Shown piece after piece: positions 22,366 to 33,672 of a stretch of DNA of 64,000 nt; within the stretch, counting starts at the first letter, position 1, and each line of letters begins with the position of its first letter. The position numbers and the translations under genes are program-made. Source of the stretch: Phymatolithon calcareum (taxonomy: Eukaryota > Rhodophyta > Florideophyceae > Hapalidiales); NCBI GenBank assembly GCA_977006965.1, contig OZ345380.1, forward strand, positions 1,922,001 to 1,986,000, in the 5' to 3' direction. The notes below the pieces were generated by a model that searched no databases, was not told the DNA's origin, and saw nothing but the letters and a program-made list of their open reading frames with translations.

Positions 22366-22838
22366 TGTAGTAGTATGGATGGGTGGCCCTGAGGCCTTAT
22401 TTTTCCCCGGCCATTACAGCCCACATGGGCTTACACACTGTGCCCTCGACTCCGTCGTCCACTCCGTTTAGGTATATTTCTAGTATGATAAGACCGATTT
22501 GGTAGTATGTGGCGGGCTTTTGGCCGCCGGCCCTCAGTAAAAGGGGCAAACCGTGTTTCGTCGAGATCGACCGTTTTCAGTTCCAACCTTCGCGGACCTT
22601 TCGCCTCAGCGAAGGCCTCGCGTACGACCTCGACTCTGCGCCGTCGGTCAAGCCTCAGTCCTAGAACCCTCGCCCCTGTGTCTGCGTACAGACGTTAGTG
22701 TCCTCTTGCGATTGGACCCCAAGTCCGTGTGTGTGTTTTGTTGTTTGCTCTGCCACTATCCTCCATCGGGAGAGACCAATCGCTGGAGCCTTGCACGAAC
22801 TACTTAGTGGCGTCGATCCGCCGATCTGCGCTACCACA
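22366..22838 (+). repeat. Gypsy 3' LTR
   Basis: Begins TGTAGTAGTATGG and ends GCGCTACCACA, followed by the TSD TTTAG. It is preceded by the polypurine tract AAGGAGGGGAGGG. It is 23 bp shorter than the 5' LTR. Confidence 0.93.
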
Positions 22839-22843
22839 TTTAG

Positions 22844-22905
22844 AATAGATGACCTCCTGCTCTCCTTCAACATAGCTCGATCTGGACCGACCTTCATGTT
22901 CATCC
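22844..22905 (-). mobile_element. 62-bp island of copia 3 between two LTR elements
   Basis: Read on minus, and joined across the TSDs, this strip gives an open acidic/serine-rich stretch (DEHEGRSRSSYVEGEQEVIY) leading into KYGEKADVLVEMN beyond the gypsy element. Both neighbours therefore inserted into one pre-existing copia copy. Confidence 0.7.
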
Positions 22906-23249
22906 TGTTGGAATATGTCAACTTGGAGCACTATTCGCGGCATACTTCCTTGTGTAGGTTTGCTCGTGGTGCACGTATTCAGGTTTCAACTGGTATAGCA
23001 AGTTGCTCAGAATATTCAATCAAGATGATTGTCAATTACACGTATGATAAGGATATGTGATTAGATTATGATAGATTTGTTTAGGGTTAATGGGTCTCCG
23101 TCGTCAACAAGGAACGGACATATTTGGTTTCGGACCAAATTTGATCCAAGCCGAATCCTATGCCTATAAAGCTAGGATCCGAGGTCGGCCAAGTCAATAA
23201 ACCAAGGAACCCATCTTTTCAACGAACCTTTCCATAACCGCCAACAACA
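22906..23249 (+). repeat. Copia 1 5' LTR
   Basis: TGTTGGAATATG...CCAACAACA. It contains a TATA-like CCTATAAAG (about 23164) and AATAAA (about 23198). The divergence from the 3' LTR is clearly greater than for the gypsy pair, so this is an older insertion. Confidence 0.93.
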
Positions 23250-23264
23250 GGTTATTGGCCCAGG
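23250..23264 (+). promoter_or_regulatory. Copia 1 primer binding site (internal tRNA type)
   Basis: GGTTATTGGCCCAGG starts directly after the LTR. Its complement resembles the anticodon-stem region of methionine tRNA (CAU anticodon) rather than a tRNA 3' end, as in Drosophila copia, which is primed by a half-tRNA. Confidence 0.65.
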
Positions 23265-23863
23265 CAGCGCCTAACCACTACCGCGCTTCATCTCCTGGCT
23301 CATCCTTCGCCCCCGATCATCATCGTCACCGTCATCTTCCGCCGTCGTATTCATCCGGTTCCGTTATCTTCCGTCTTCTTCGTCTTCCTCGTGCCCCTTT
23401 TCCGAGCTAGGGGAATTCTCCTTTGTGGACTCTACGCGCCCTGGTGCGCCCGCCCCGAAGGAGCCTCACGTACCGCAGCGCTCAGACCATCACAGTCGCA
23501 GACGCTCGGTTGAGATTCTTTCGGGTCCTCGGAATAAGGTGCTTATCTCGACTCTGCTGCCCGGGCCACTCTTTTAGAGTCCCCTGGTCAGCGAGCAGAA
23601 AAGCTACACATGTCTTTGTCCAGTTGTGCTAGTTGTGGAAGATATCGCCTTGCAGTGCGTGTTGCCGACTGCAGGTTCGGGTGTAGCAAAACGCCACAAG
23701 AGGTATACGGCTACGAGCTATCCCCAGATCAAGATCCAAATCAAATTGATTCGAAGTAATTTCTTATACGGGATAGATTGCCTCGATAGGTGACCTTGTG
23801 TCGACTCGAAGTGGACTCCCCGAACGGATCTTCGAGAAGAATTTCAAGACCCCCAAGATCCAA

Positions 23864-24599
23864 TATGGACAATTCGCAAGGTACACTGAAGGTCGGAAAG
23901 TTAAATGAGACCAATTTCCAGGCTTGGAAACAGAAAATTCAGTTAGTACTATCCTTCCGCGAACTCGGTGCGTACATCGAAGACGATCCACCGACACGAG
24001 AATCAAACGATTACAAGCTCTGGCGTCGAAATGACAGCAAGTCAAAGACAATAATCGGTCTTTCTCTCTCGGACGAACATCTCGAACATGTACAAGATAT
24101 GGAAACGGCCAAGGAAATGTGGCAGACGATTCTCAACATCTTCGAATGATATAACCTTCTCAACGAATTGGCGGCTCGTTACAAGTTCTATACTTCAACC
24201 ATGTTAGAGGGCGAGAAAATATTGCCCTACACCAACCGTATTCGCCAACTCGCATCCATCCTCAAGTGAATGGGCGTCGATATTGACGATAAGGAAATGG
24301 CCATGGCTGTGCTTAACGGTCTTCCAGAACGAAAGGACAGCTTGATTACTGTACTGGATGCGCTTGACAATGAAGATGAATCATTCTTACTTGAATTCGA
24401 AAAGAGCAGACGTTTGCAAGAAGAACAACGCATGTCAATGCGCGTCGAAGCATCAAATGTCAAAGCCGAGACTGCTGCACTATTCACTGCCAAACGTGAT
24501 GGAGAGCGAATTCGTGACTACTGCTACCATTGTCATCAACCGGGACATCACGTGATGAGGTGTTGGAGGAAATTTCCACACCTCGCTCTAGAAGGATAA
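23864..24599 (+). pseudogene. gag: Copia 1 gag (broken)
   Basis: From ATG 23864 the frame shows the copia gag pattern (LNETNFQAWKQKIQLVL, DYKLWRRNDSKSKTIIGLSL, TAKEMWQTI). It is interrupted by TGA at 24147 and 24267, and ends with a zinc knuckle CYHCHQPGHHVMRC (CX2CX4HX4C). The pieces are in one frame, so the breaks are point mutations. Confidence 0.85.
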
Positions 24600-24651
24600 A
24601 AACGACGAAATGTAAAGCCGGCTAAACCAGCTGTATTTTGTCACTGATGAG

Positions 24652-26261
24652 TTGGAGCCCATTCGAGTGATGTCTGAATCCGATTTCGTATGTCTCATGG
24701 CTAAAGTGCGCAGTTCCGACATTTCTGCAAAGCCTAAGTCTTGGATCATCGACTCTGGTAGCACATCGCACATGAAGTTCAGTCGTTCAATCTTCTGCTC
24801 GTATACTGAAATGACTTCAACTGTCGAAATGGGAAATAAAGCAAAAGCCACAATCGCTGGAAAAGGATATGAAATCATTTCGCTCAATGTTGACGGCAAA
24901 ATGTCGAAGTGCAAGCTGAGAGATGTAATGCACATACCTGACTTTGGATACTCTCTACTCTCAGTGTCCAAAATAAACGAGTATGGGTACGGAATTACAT
25001 TCAAAAACAGCCGATGCTTTGTTAAGGCACATGATATAACTATTGCAACAAGTATATTACGCAAGAGTTTGTACTCAATAGATCTTGGAGATGAAAATAA
25101 ACTTACTGAAGTTTCCTGTTTCGCCAGTCTCCAACTCTGGCCTGCACGTCTCGCTCATGTCCACCCTTCTGGTATTTCCGACATGGCACGCCATGGGGTG
25201 GTCAGAGATATTAATATTTCTCCCTTACTAGAGCCATCACAACAATTCCAAGGATGTCTCGCTGGTAAAGATCATCGAGATCCTAGCCCTAAGTCTAGTG
25301 TTCTCGTTCAGAAGCAGTACTCGATCTCGTGCATTCCGACGTTCTAGGTCCTATCGACATTCTGTCACTTGGAGGATCACAATACTTCATCACATTCATA
25401 GATGATCACTCCAAGTGGACTACGGTATATACCATGAGAAGAAAGTCGGAGATCTTTGAGTGTTTTCGAAAGTTCCACAAGTACGCTGAAACATATTCAG
25501 GAAGAAAGCTTAAGGACTTCTCGACTGCACGGATTTTCAAAGCTATACGGACCGACAACGGAGGCGATTATCTTTCCAACGACTTCAAGGCGTACCTCTC
25601 TGATCACGGAATTCATCACCAGCTCACTGTCGCTTACACTCTACAGCACAATGGGGTGGCTGAGCGCATGAACCGCACACTTCTAGACTTAGTTCACTCG
25701 ATGATTCATCACAAGGGTATCGAGAAGAAGTTCTGGGCTGAAGCATTGGCTACCGCATTGTACGTCCGCAATCGAGTAAATTCAAGAGGACTTCCTCCGA
25801 ACACGACCCCCCATGCCATATGGATGGGTTCCTCTCCGAACTTGAGACATTTTCGTGTGCTTGGCGCCAGCTGTTGTTACGTGGTTCCGAAAAAGAAAGT
25901 GAAGAAACTCGACAGTCATACTTGTGAAGCGATCATGGTGGGGCACTCGTTTGCTTCGAAACGGTATAAGCTTTGGGACCCAAGCTATAGAAATGTAGTC
26001 GTGTCGCGGGATGTCACATTTGACGAATCAGATTTCAACAAGTACGTCGCTGAAGTAGATGAATCTAACGATATGCCGAATCAAAGGATTTTAAAGTCTT
26101 TGCCGATCCTGTGGAAGCCAAGGACAATCAGTCCGAGGAAGATAGCGAAAAACCTAATTCCATTGAAAAACCCACTCTGCGTCGTTCAACTCGAGTCTCC
26201 AATCCACCGGAGTTTTGAACTCTCCTCCCTACTCTTCTATGCTAGTATTCGAGTCTGCTAA
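24652..26261 (+). pseudogene. pol: Copia 1 protease and integrase (broken)
   Basis: The protease shows SWIIDSGSTSHM near 24740. The GAG-pre-integrase region follows (SLQLWPARLAHVHPSGISDM). After a shift near 25330 comes the integrase core: SDVLGPID, the catalytic IRTDNGGDYLSNDF, and the Glu of HNGVAERMNRTL. The C-terminal integrase region (FASKRYKLWDPSYRNVVVSRDVTFDE) is typical of copia. Confidence 0.87.
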
Positions 26262-28104
26262 CTTTGCAACTGAGATTCCCTTGTCTTATCAAGGGGTCCC
26301 ACAGACGTTTCGAGCAGAAATCTCTCGGGAAACCATCAAGTTCTGGACCTCCGCGATCTAAAGAGAATTCTTAACTCACTCATAACGAAACCTGGACTCT
26401 GGTTCAACGCAAGTCTGATATGAACGTCCTTCCTTGCAAATACGTCTTCAAGGTTAAGGACACGGGTCCAAAAGTTCGCATCGTGGCTAAAGTATTCTGA
26501 CAGGTGCATGGGGTGTACTACGGTGAAACGTATGCCCCAGTCGTAAAGTTCACTTCCATCCGTATCTTATTTGCAACTGTTGCAGATCATGACTGAGAAC
26601 TACACCAGATGGATGTTGTGACGGCTTTCCTACATGGAGATCTTGACGAAGACATTTACATAGAGGTTCCGTGTGGGTTTCGAGATCCTATGCGTACTGA
26701 CTTGGTGTGCAAACTCTTCAAAGCACTCTATAGTTTGAAACAAGCTCCTCGTCAATGGCATGAGAGGATCGATTTGTTCCTCATAGATGACCTTAGCTTC
26801 ATATGCAGTCAAAATCACCCTTGCCTATATGCTCGGCACAACTCTAACAGAGTCATGATCATTGCGTTTTACGTAGACGATCTGCTAATCGCTGGTAACG
26901 ACCGTTCCGCAATCGCTGGATGAAGGGGGAGCTGTGGGGTTGTTAATCGCACAGGAAGGCACATTGTGTTTCGTCGGGTTGTTCCCTGACAAAACGCCAG
27001 GGCGCCGCGAAGCGGCGACCGTTATAGAAAAAGAATTGGATCAAGAATGACTTGGCAATATGAGAAATGGATCAATGGAAGAATGTGGAAGCCTCTTCGC
27101 GGCTTCCTAGCCCGCCGCAGGCGCCGCTGTAATGCTTACAGTGTAAGCACATATAAGCAGTGTAAGCATCTGTAAGCTGTAAGCAGCGGTTCTAGGGTTT
27201 GCCCTTGCTGATCATTCATGGTGTAAGTACGCATCGAAACCTTGGTACTGTAATCACTGTAATGCTATCTGTAAGGCCTTGCTGTAAATGCAAGCTGTAA
27301 TGACAATTTGAAGGGAGCTAGTCTCTGTAGGAAATAGAGGGTATGATAGTGGCGTTGGACGGCACAGGAGCTCAATAAAAGATTTGAGATGAAGGACTTG
27401 GGTAAAGCGAGCATGTGTGCTGGTCTCCAAATCAGACGTGATCGCAAATTCCGAACTATTCATTTGTCGCAAACAATCTACGCTGAAGCAGTCTTGCAGC
27501 GGTTTAGCATGGAAAACGCGAAATCTGTGCCCACGCTGATCGAGTCCTCCAAGAAGAGCGCCGGTATCGAAGAATTTGACATCTCAGAAACCGTGTCGGA
27601 TGAAGTCCCATACTGTCCTGCCATCGGAAGCCTCATGTATCTCATGTTTGGCACTCGTCCCGACATCTCAGACGCCGTTGGCAAACTTTATCCGTTCTGC
27701 GGAAAGCCTCTCAAGTATCACTGGACAGCCGTACAGCGAGCCCTTCGGTACATTGCAGGATCGCGGAACTACGGAATTCTCTTCGGCGCAGAGACAAGTT
27801 TGACTTCCGTAGGCTATACCGACTCGGATTAGGCGGGATGCTGTGCGACTAGACGTTCCACAAGTGGCTATTTGTTCCTCCTCGCAGGGGGAGCCATTAG
27901 CTGGAGGTCAAAGAAGCAAACCATCGTTGCAGCCTCAACTTGTGAAGCGGAGTACATCGCTTCCTGTGGTGCTGCTAAAGAAGCTGTTTGGCTCTCTAGG
28001 CTCATCTCCGATATACTCGGGGAAGAGAAGCCAATAAGCATGGTCTTGTACACGGACAGCCAAAGCGCAATCGCTACGGGACGATAAACATCTATAACGC
28101 ACCG
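26262..28104 (+). pseudogene. pol: Copia 1 RT and RNase H (broken, split by insertion)
   Basis: The RT shows LHQMDVVTAFLHGDLDEDIY and the catalytic FYVDDLLIAGND. The frame is then split by the inserted sequence 26935-27366 and resumes with ELNKRFEMKDLGKAS. RNase H follows with [25 protein letters not shown] and [12 protein letters not shown]. Stops occur at 26921, 27830 and 28085. Confidence 0.88.
26935..27366. mobile_element. 432-bp TG...CA insertion in copia 1 (solo LTR-like)
   Basis: Begins TGGGGTTGTTAATCGCACAGG and ends GTTGGACGGCACA. It is flanked by GGAGCT on both sides (26928-26933, 27367-27372), and the interrupted copia frame resumes cleanly. A second copy lies at 54140-54546 in a LINE. 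Internal features are GC-rich fold-back stretches near GCGCCGCGAAGCGGCG, a set of short TGTAAGC repeats, and a terminal GTGGCGTTGGAC hairpin. It has no coding capacity. TG...CA ends and a 6-7 bp TSD fit a solo LTR or a very short non-autonomous element. Confidence 0.8.
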
Positions 28105-28303
28105 CAATAAACAAATAGATATTCAGTACCACTATGTCCGCGATGTGATTGCGTCAGGTAAAGTTGATATCAAGTATTGTGACACGAGTTCAATGATCGT
28201 CGATGCGTTGACGAAGCCTTTGGATCATGTTAAGGTGTTAAAGTTTGCACAAGATATGGGACTTTCACGAGATTCGTGGTAAGGCTCCTCGATCAAGGAG
28301 GAG

Positions 28304-28649
28304 TGTTGGAAGTATGCCAGCTTGAAGCACTAATCGCGGCATACTTCCTTGTCCAGGTTTGAATTTTGGTACACATATTCAAGTTTCAACTGGAAGAGCA
28401 AGTGCCTCAGAATACTCAATCAATATGATTGTCAAGTACACGTATGATAAGGATATGTGATTAGATTATGATAGATTTGTTTAGGGTTAATGGGTCTCCG
28501 TCATAAACAAGGAAGGGACTTACTTGGATTCGGACCAAATTTAATCCAAGCCGAATCCTATGCCTATATAGCCAGGATCCGAGGTCGGCTAAGTCAATAA
28601 ACCAAGGAACCCATCTTCTCAACGAACCTTCCCATAACCTCCGACAGCA
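28304..28649 (+). repeat. Copia 1 3' LTR
   Basis: TGTTGGAAGTATG...CCGACAGCA, followed by CATCC. It is preceded by AAGGAGGAG. Confidence 0.93.
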
Positions 28650-28654
28650 CATCC

Positions 28655-29400
28655 GATGCAGCATCATCATCCTGACTATCCATTGCTCACATCTATCTTA
28701 TGATTCAAGTTGATCGTAATTGTTTCTTGTCTTTCGTCTCATTAGTTCACAATTTGTCTTCTGCAAGCTCATACAAATTAGCTGATGTAGTTGGAGGTCT
28801 CTGCGCAACATCGCAACTTTCATCGTGTTGGGAAACTGATATCGTTGTCGTACCTTGCACATGAGCCGTAATTTGTATGTCGACGATTTCGTCGTTCACA
28901 CTCTCATCTCAACATATGGATTGAAGTAGAGGAGCGTCGGGTATACGCAAGGGTATCATCTCGACGCCATTTTCTTTTGTCGACGAAATAGATATATGAG
29001 TTTCTCGTAGTAAACGCTCAAGCAAAGCACGAACTCGAGGAAAGCCTCTCTGTCTTTTTACAAAAACGTTCCCTCCGATAAGGAGATCAACCCATTCTTT
29101 CATCGTTGTTTTTGGTATGTCTAGTATAGTGTGCCCTCGAAAAGTGGACGTGAAATCGATCCATAGATCTTCCCCTTCCATATTGGATTTCTTAAACGCA
29201 TCGAGCATCTCTCCGAATATTTCTTCACCTCTTCTGCATATCCCCTCTTTTGCTCAACTGATACATTTTCCGGTAACGGGTCAGGGCCCCAATATCATCA
29301 AAGGATGGGTCACGCATTTACGGATACAAATGCGTTCCCTCCTGCATAGCGCTTAGTGATATCTGTTCCTTGCATCTGCAAAATCAAAACTTGGAACAGT
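28655..29400 (-). mobile_element. Presumed further part of copia 3, poorly assigned
   Basis: On minus, sequence next to copia 1 continues the linker of copia 3 (MDSQDDDAAS joining DEHEGRSRS), then VNDEIVDIQITAHVQGTTTISV and, at 28909-29208, a 99-aa frame (MLDAFKKSNMEGEDLWIDF...). Upstream is a frame-broken EQKRGYAEEVKKYS. I do not recognise an integrase, so the element is either rearranged or this is unrelated sequence. Only the first ~100 bp are firmly tied to copia 3. Confidence 0.45.
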
Positions 29401-30066
29401 TATAACTGTCACTTTTCACTCATGTTTTATCTGCGATACGATCGAACTCGTCTGGGTTGGATATACCAGCAGGTATACAGGTTGAGCCTTGTTCGTAAAT
29501 GAAGTACCTGATATGGATTTAGAAAAACTTTCCAAACGGCGAGATGGCGTAGTCGAATATCAGCCTGATGACAAGCGAAGCCAAGCTTTCCAAACGGCGA
29601 GATGACTTGGATGATATCAGCGACTTTCGTCCTAGATTCAAAGCCATAAGCAAGATCTTCGGTGGATAATCGGTTCTATGATTGTAGTGCCCAAAGGGTC
29701 TATGAATCGATAGCTGTGTCCACGACCAGTGGAACACACCGTCTCCGGCTTTCGCTATTAGCCGCACTAGCTCGTGCTAGAATTCTTGATTGGTTTCAGT
29801 TTTCTTCTTGATGCTTAGGTTCCCTTAAATTGAGGTAATCCCAGCGAGCTCTTATTTCATTTCTGCTACACCAATTTTTTCACCTAACTTGGGTAAACAT
29901 TTGCGTTCCTATTGAACAGGAAGGAAACTATCCACGAAATCAGTCGAATCATTTCCACTGCACTACACGCAATAAGTGTTGCGTGCAATGTATACGACCA
30001 GGCCTTCTACGACGCGCTTGTCCACGTGGAATACCACGAAAACGCTCTAGTCCCCATGCTGAGTCT
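29401..30066. other. Unassigned interval
   Basis: No gene recognised. A short direct repeat, TTTCCAAACGGCGAGATG, occurs at about 29529 and 29588. The open frames (29519-29767 minus, 29912-30106 plus) carry no known motif. Confidence 0.35.
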
Positions 30067-30400
30067 CGACAAGAAGAAGTGTAGATTTTTATTTAAAAGA
30101 TACTAACGCACCTGAAGACACTTGGGCAACTTTGCGAGTGCAGTGCTATTCTTTCTTTCTTTCTTTATTGCAGATGACGTCAATTTTTAAGTTAACGCCT
30201 AAACTTGCTCTCGAGCAAGTTCTCTTCGTTCAAATATTATAACAAAGGTCTGACTTGATTTTAAACTAGTGGGTGCGACACTATCTGATGGGGTACCAAA
30301 ACCTACCTCTCATTTTTGTATGAAGAAGAAATGGAGATTTTTATTTCAAAGTTACCAGCGCAATAGCAGACGCTTGGAGCAATTTTGCAATTTTCAGACT
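30067..30400 (-). mobile_element. Two LINE D 3' ends, one split by a LINE F tail
   Basis: The first minus copy starts at AAGAAGAAGTGTAGATTTTT (30067) and resumes at about 30237 (AAGGTCTGACTTGATTTTAAACTAG, GGGGTACCAAAACCTACCTCT). Between them, about 30145-30236, sits the family F 3' end TTCTTTCTTTATTGCAGATGACG. A second D copy starts with GAAGAAGAAATGGAGATTTTT near 30320. This is a clear three-layer stack. Confidence 0.7.
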
Positions 30401-30434
30401 TGCGTCTAGAGTATTTTCTAAAAAGTGGTGTTTT

Positions 30435-31350
30435 TATCTGTTTAGTTGTTTATTTGAAAGCCCTCATTGACACTCCTAAGTCTGTATGGGAGCAGCTTTT
30501 CGTAACTTGCTTATTCTAGTATATCGTCTGGTCCCTAATAGAGGGACTCGTCGTTCTCCATATTGTCAGTTATGGTGACGCTGAAGAGCAATATGGAGTC
30601 TAATGCCTTTTCCGTTCTTAGCATTTCTCCGGAGTCCAGTTCATACTTTGTTAGGTTCATGAGTATGGTCTCCAGGTGACGCTCTGCTGCCGTTCCGAAT
30701 GTATTCGATATAGTGTCGCGCTCACTTGAGTGAACCTTCCGCTTGCGTATTTTATGGCCAGCTGTCGGTGTCTCACCTTGTCAAACCTGAGGATGGCCGG
30801 GATCTCATCCGGTTTGTCGTACGTTATTTTCCTCTTTCCTCTTGCTTCGAGCCACGTGCCTTCTTTTGCGAACAGTATTCGTCGGATTTGGCCTGGATAT
30901 TTCTCTTCCTGCATATATTTGAAGGGGGTCGCGAACTGTTCTTGTTGCAACCTCGCGACAATATCGCGACCTGCACACTGTAGTTCTTTGAAGTTTTGCT
31001 CTTCTCTTGGCTTGGATAGGATAGCCGCCTTCCTTGCCTTTCCTCATCGCAGCATCCTCAGCGCTAATATTTCTCTCCTGTGTTCTGGTGGTTGGATCCT
31101 GCACAGAAGTCGGAGCCGCTCGATCCTTCTACTTGCCGTACCACCGAATACTTGGAAGAAGAAGGTTCTTTCTACGTCTTTGACAGCTTCTTGTACTTCT
31201 GAAGTACACGGTGTGAGATGGATAGCGTATTCCCACCTTGGTTGAATCAACGACTTGTAGATACGTATGGCTTTCAGGATGTTTATCCTCCGTTCTAAGA
31301 ATTGGTGCCCTGAGTAGGTTTTTATTGGATTGCCAGGCTATGGTATGAAT
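30435..31350 (-). mobile_element. LINE B fragment: RT C-terminus and 3' end
   Basis: Read on minus, the region encodes LIQPRWEYAIHLTPCTSEVQEAVKDVE, GLRLLCRIQPPEHRREILALRM-type and KVRHRQLAIKYASGRFTQVS, matching the plus-strand copy at 43610-44320 in order. It ends in a 3' UTR with AGACTTAGGAGTGTCAATGAGGGC (reversed). Several frameshifts are present and the endonuclease and RT palm are missing. Confidence 0.8.
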
Positions 31351-31787
31351 GACGCCCAATGAGAAGGCGAATAAATCCCGAAATCAACTTCAGTAAGCAA
31401 AAAAGCTGGAACAACCAATCAGGGGCAGACTTGTTCCGCGTCGCCTGAAAAGGGCTAGACCTTTTTGATCTTTAGGACACCATAACTTCTAGTAAAAAGT
31501 ACAGTGACTGTACAAAATTACTGGTGAAATCTGTGTCTGCAAAAAGCCAACAGGCGGAGAACTGAGCTGAGCAAATCCTTCTGTCTGGTGCCCTCGCCCT
31601 CAATCGCAACAACCCCGTAGAACTGTTTCCGCGGTCCACTCCCACCCTGAACCTCATCTGCAAGGCGACGGAGATCGTTGTACGTGGGCGTTGCATCAGC
31701 CACGTGCAATCAGTCTTTGGTTGTCATTATAACCTCACAAACTGCAATTGCATCTCCCACGCGAAATCTGCTTATTTGCTGAACTTT
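31351..31787. other. Unassigned interval
   Basis: No recognised gene. The minus strand has two overlapping short open frames of 63 and 74 codons without known motifs. Confidence 0.3.
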
Positions 31788-31798
31788 CACCTTTTCCG

Positions 31799-32093
31799 AA
31801 ACCCGTCGGCATATATCGAGAGTTACGATGAACTAGCAGCGACGCTGTTGGAAACCCTTCATCGCAACCTAACGCAACCCGAGATGAATGAGGGAATGGA
31901 GCAGGAAGTACAAAACAAGCGATGGACAAACTATTGATGCTAGAAAGTGAGATGAAAGAGGAGATGATGGTGTGATGATGGAGTCGATATGTTGTAGTCC
32001 TCCCTGGAAGAGGTACAGCGCAATGCGAAGCTGCTCTGCTGTCGGCGTGTGCCGACGTTGAGGGCTTCTAAAATAAAAACCTACAATTTCCCC
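31799..32093 (+). mobile_element. LINE E 3' fragment with 11-bp TSD
   Basis: Encodes a decayed version of the C-terminus seen on minus at 32505-32897 (...AYVDNYDKLATMLLETLQLNLTQPQM...) and ends TTCTAAAATAAAAACCTACAATTTCCC. The direct repeat CACCTTTTCCG flanks it (31788-31798, 32094-32104). A third copy is at about 45310-45680. Confidence 0.8.
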
Positions 32094-32389
32094 CACCTTT
32101 TCCGGAGTGCAGCGCGCCATCCATCTATCTCGCGTAACGCCAAGGGGCCGCAACCCCCCGCGGGCGCGTATCCACAAGTGCGTCACTGCAGCTGCGGGCT
32201 ATACGCTGTCTATTCCGTGGTTGATGTGGTGTTTTGGTGTCGTGGTCTTTCCTCCTCACGCCGATACGCTTCGCCTCCATGGGCGTCATTGCGGAACGCT
32301 CATCTCTGTTGCGGCACTAGAACAATTTTGATTATCTCCATAGGATTTTCCCGCACAGAGCTTCTACAGTTCAATGACTGGGAGGGGGG

Positions 32390-32900
32390 GGGGAATTGTA
32401 TATATTTTTATTTTAGAAGCCCTAAACGCCGGCACACGCCAATACCAGAGTAGCTTCTCATTTGCTGTAACCCTTCCGGGGAAGACTACAACGTATCACC
32501 TCCATCATAACACTATCATCTTCTCTTTCATCTCGATTTCTAGCGTCATTAATTTGTTCATCGCTTGTTTCACTTCGTCCTCTGCTCTGTAATCCATCTG
32601 CGGTTGCGTTAGGTTGAGTTGAAGGGTTTCCAGCAGCATCGTTGCTAGTTTGTCGTAGTTGTCGACATACGCCGAGGGGGTTCGCGGGGGGAAGGAGCGG
32701 CCGAAAAACCATTTGACTGCCCAAATTCTGCGTTTTCTCGACTTGATTTGGAATACGGGGATTTGATTCTCTTTCATATCCACAGCGATTGTTCTTTTTT
32801 CGAATTTCTCCGTCGCGCTCCATGCTCGGCAGATTCGCAGTTTCTCATCAATGTGGGTGACCATTCCGTCCACGGCTCTCTTCGCTGGGACATTCAACAG
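32390..32900 (-). mobile_element. LINE E fragment, best-preserved C-terminal frame
   Basis: The minus frame (32505-32897) is 130 aa: RIWAVKWFFGRSFPP, YVDNYDKLATMLLETLQLNL, then a charged helix-like end (EDEVKQAMNKLMTLEIEMKEKM). The 3' UTR follows to about 32390 with the same TTCTAAAATAAAAA end (reversed). The family is defined by three copies here; the function of this terminal segment is unknown. Confidence 0.75.
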
Positions 32901-33140
32901 TTCATGCTATTCGAGGTAGCGGATATCCCTCTGTGCCTGTGCCAAGTCCTCATCCTTGCCCTGGTAGTTCTTGCTTTCCTCTAGGTTCCGTTTTGCCTTC
33001 AGGAGTCGCAACGCAAAGTTTCCTCCTGATGTTTTGCGTCGCTGCCCTGGTTGTATGATTATGCACAGCGTTCGCATTCGATCATTATTCCCTGATCAAA
33101 AGTGGCCAAATATAAGGGAGTAGAGCAGTCCTTTTACCTG

Positions 33141-33595
33141 AGAACACCCTGCAATACTCAAATTTCCACAAATGAAACACAGGCAACTGGCGGTTCAGTA
33201 CGCCTTTGGAAGATTTCCCCAAGTGTCTACCACACTGATGGCAGATGGATTCGGAAACAAAGTCAGACAGCACATGGAGACCCTGGATCGCAACTTATCA
33301 GCCTATGAACTCAAGGAAGACGACAGAGCGGCAACTGAGAAGGCATCAGATGACCTTTTGCTCTTCAGCAAAAGCATCATCGAGAGTATGCAGCATGAAG
33401 AAGACCTGTACTGAAAGAAGAAGCGACGCCTCGAAACTGCTACGAAGAGCAATCAAAACAACCGAGCACATGCTAGGGTCTCAGATAGAATGCCAGACAT
33501 AAGTGTAGAGCCGCGCTAGCGAGGGCAGCACCTGAGGAAGCCCTGTCCGTATATTCGTATGACTGCGGGGCTTTAAAAAAAATTGCAATAAAAAA
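33141..33595 (+). mobile_element. 5'-truncated LINE with 14-bp imperfect TSD
   Basis: Encodes the last ~80 residues of a LINE ORF2 (KHRQLAVQYAFGRFPQVSTTL ... LFSKSIIESMQHEEDLY, stop at 33412). The GGGGCTTTAAAAAAAATTGCAATAAAAA 3' end follows. The flanks AGTCCTTTTACCTG (33127-33140) and AGTCCTTCTACCTG (33596-33609) differ at one position and mark the TSD. Confidence 0.85.
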
Positions 33596-33672
33596 GTCCT
33601 TCTACCTGGTCCATATGAGCTTGAATGGAATTCGTCCACAACGTTAGATGCTGTGCGTATTCCCATCGACAC

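Larger units (their letters stand above)
14136..22838 (+). mobile_element. Full-length Ty3/gypsy element with chromodomain-like end
   Basis: The element has TG...CA LTRs of 496 bp (5') and 473 bp (3'), 5-bp TSD TTTAG, and a polypurine tract (AAGGAGGGGAGGG, 22353-22365). The order gag, protease, RT, RNase H, integrase, chromodomain-like segment is that of Ty3/gypsy chromoviruses. About ten substitutions separate the LTRs by eye, plus a 23-bp indel. Coding capacity is lost through stops at about 15100, 17182, 17620, 18511 and 20277 and shifts near 15.6, 16.7, 19.4 and 20.9 kb. It is inserted in the copia 3 remnant. An open frame on the opposite strand fills the space between the chromodomain and the 3' LTR. 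Confidence 0.95.
22906..28649 (+). mobile_element. Full-length Ty1/copia element (copia 1), degraded
   Basis: LTRs are 344 bp (22906-23249) and 346 bp (28304-28649) with TG...CA ends. The 5-bp TSD is CATCC (22901-22905, 28650-28654) and the polypurine tract is AAGGAGGAG before 28304. The primer site just after the 5' LTR reads GGTTATTGGCCCAGG. The copia order gag, protease, integrase, RT, RNase H is intact, but stops and shifts are numerous and a 432-bp TG...CA sequence is inserted in the RT (26935-27366). Confidence 0.95.
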
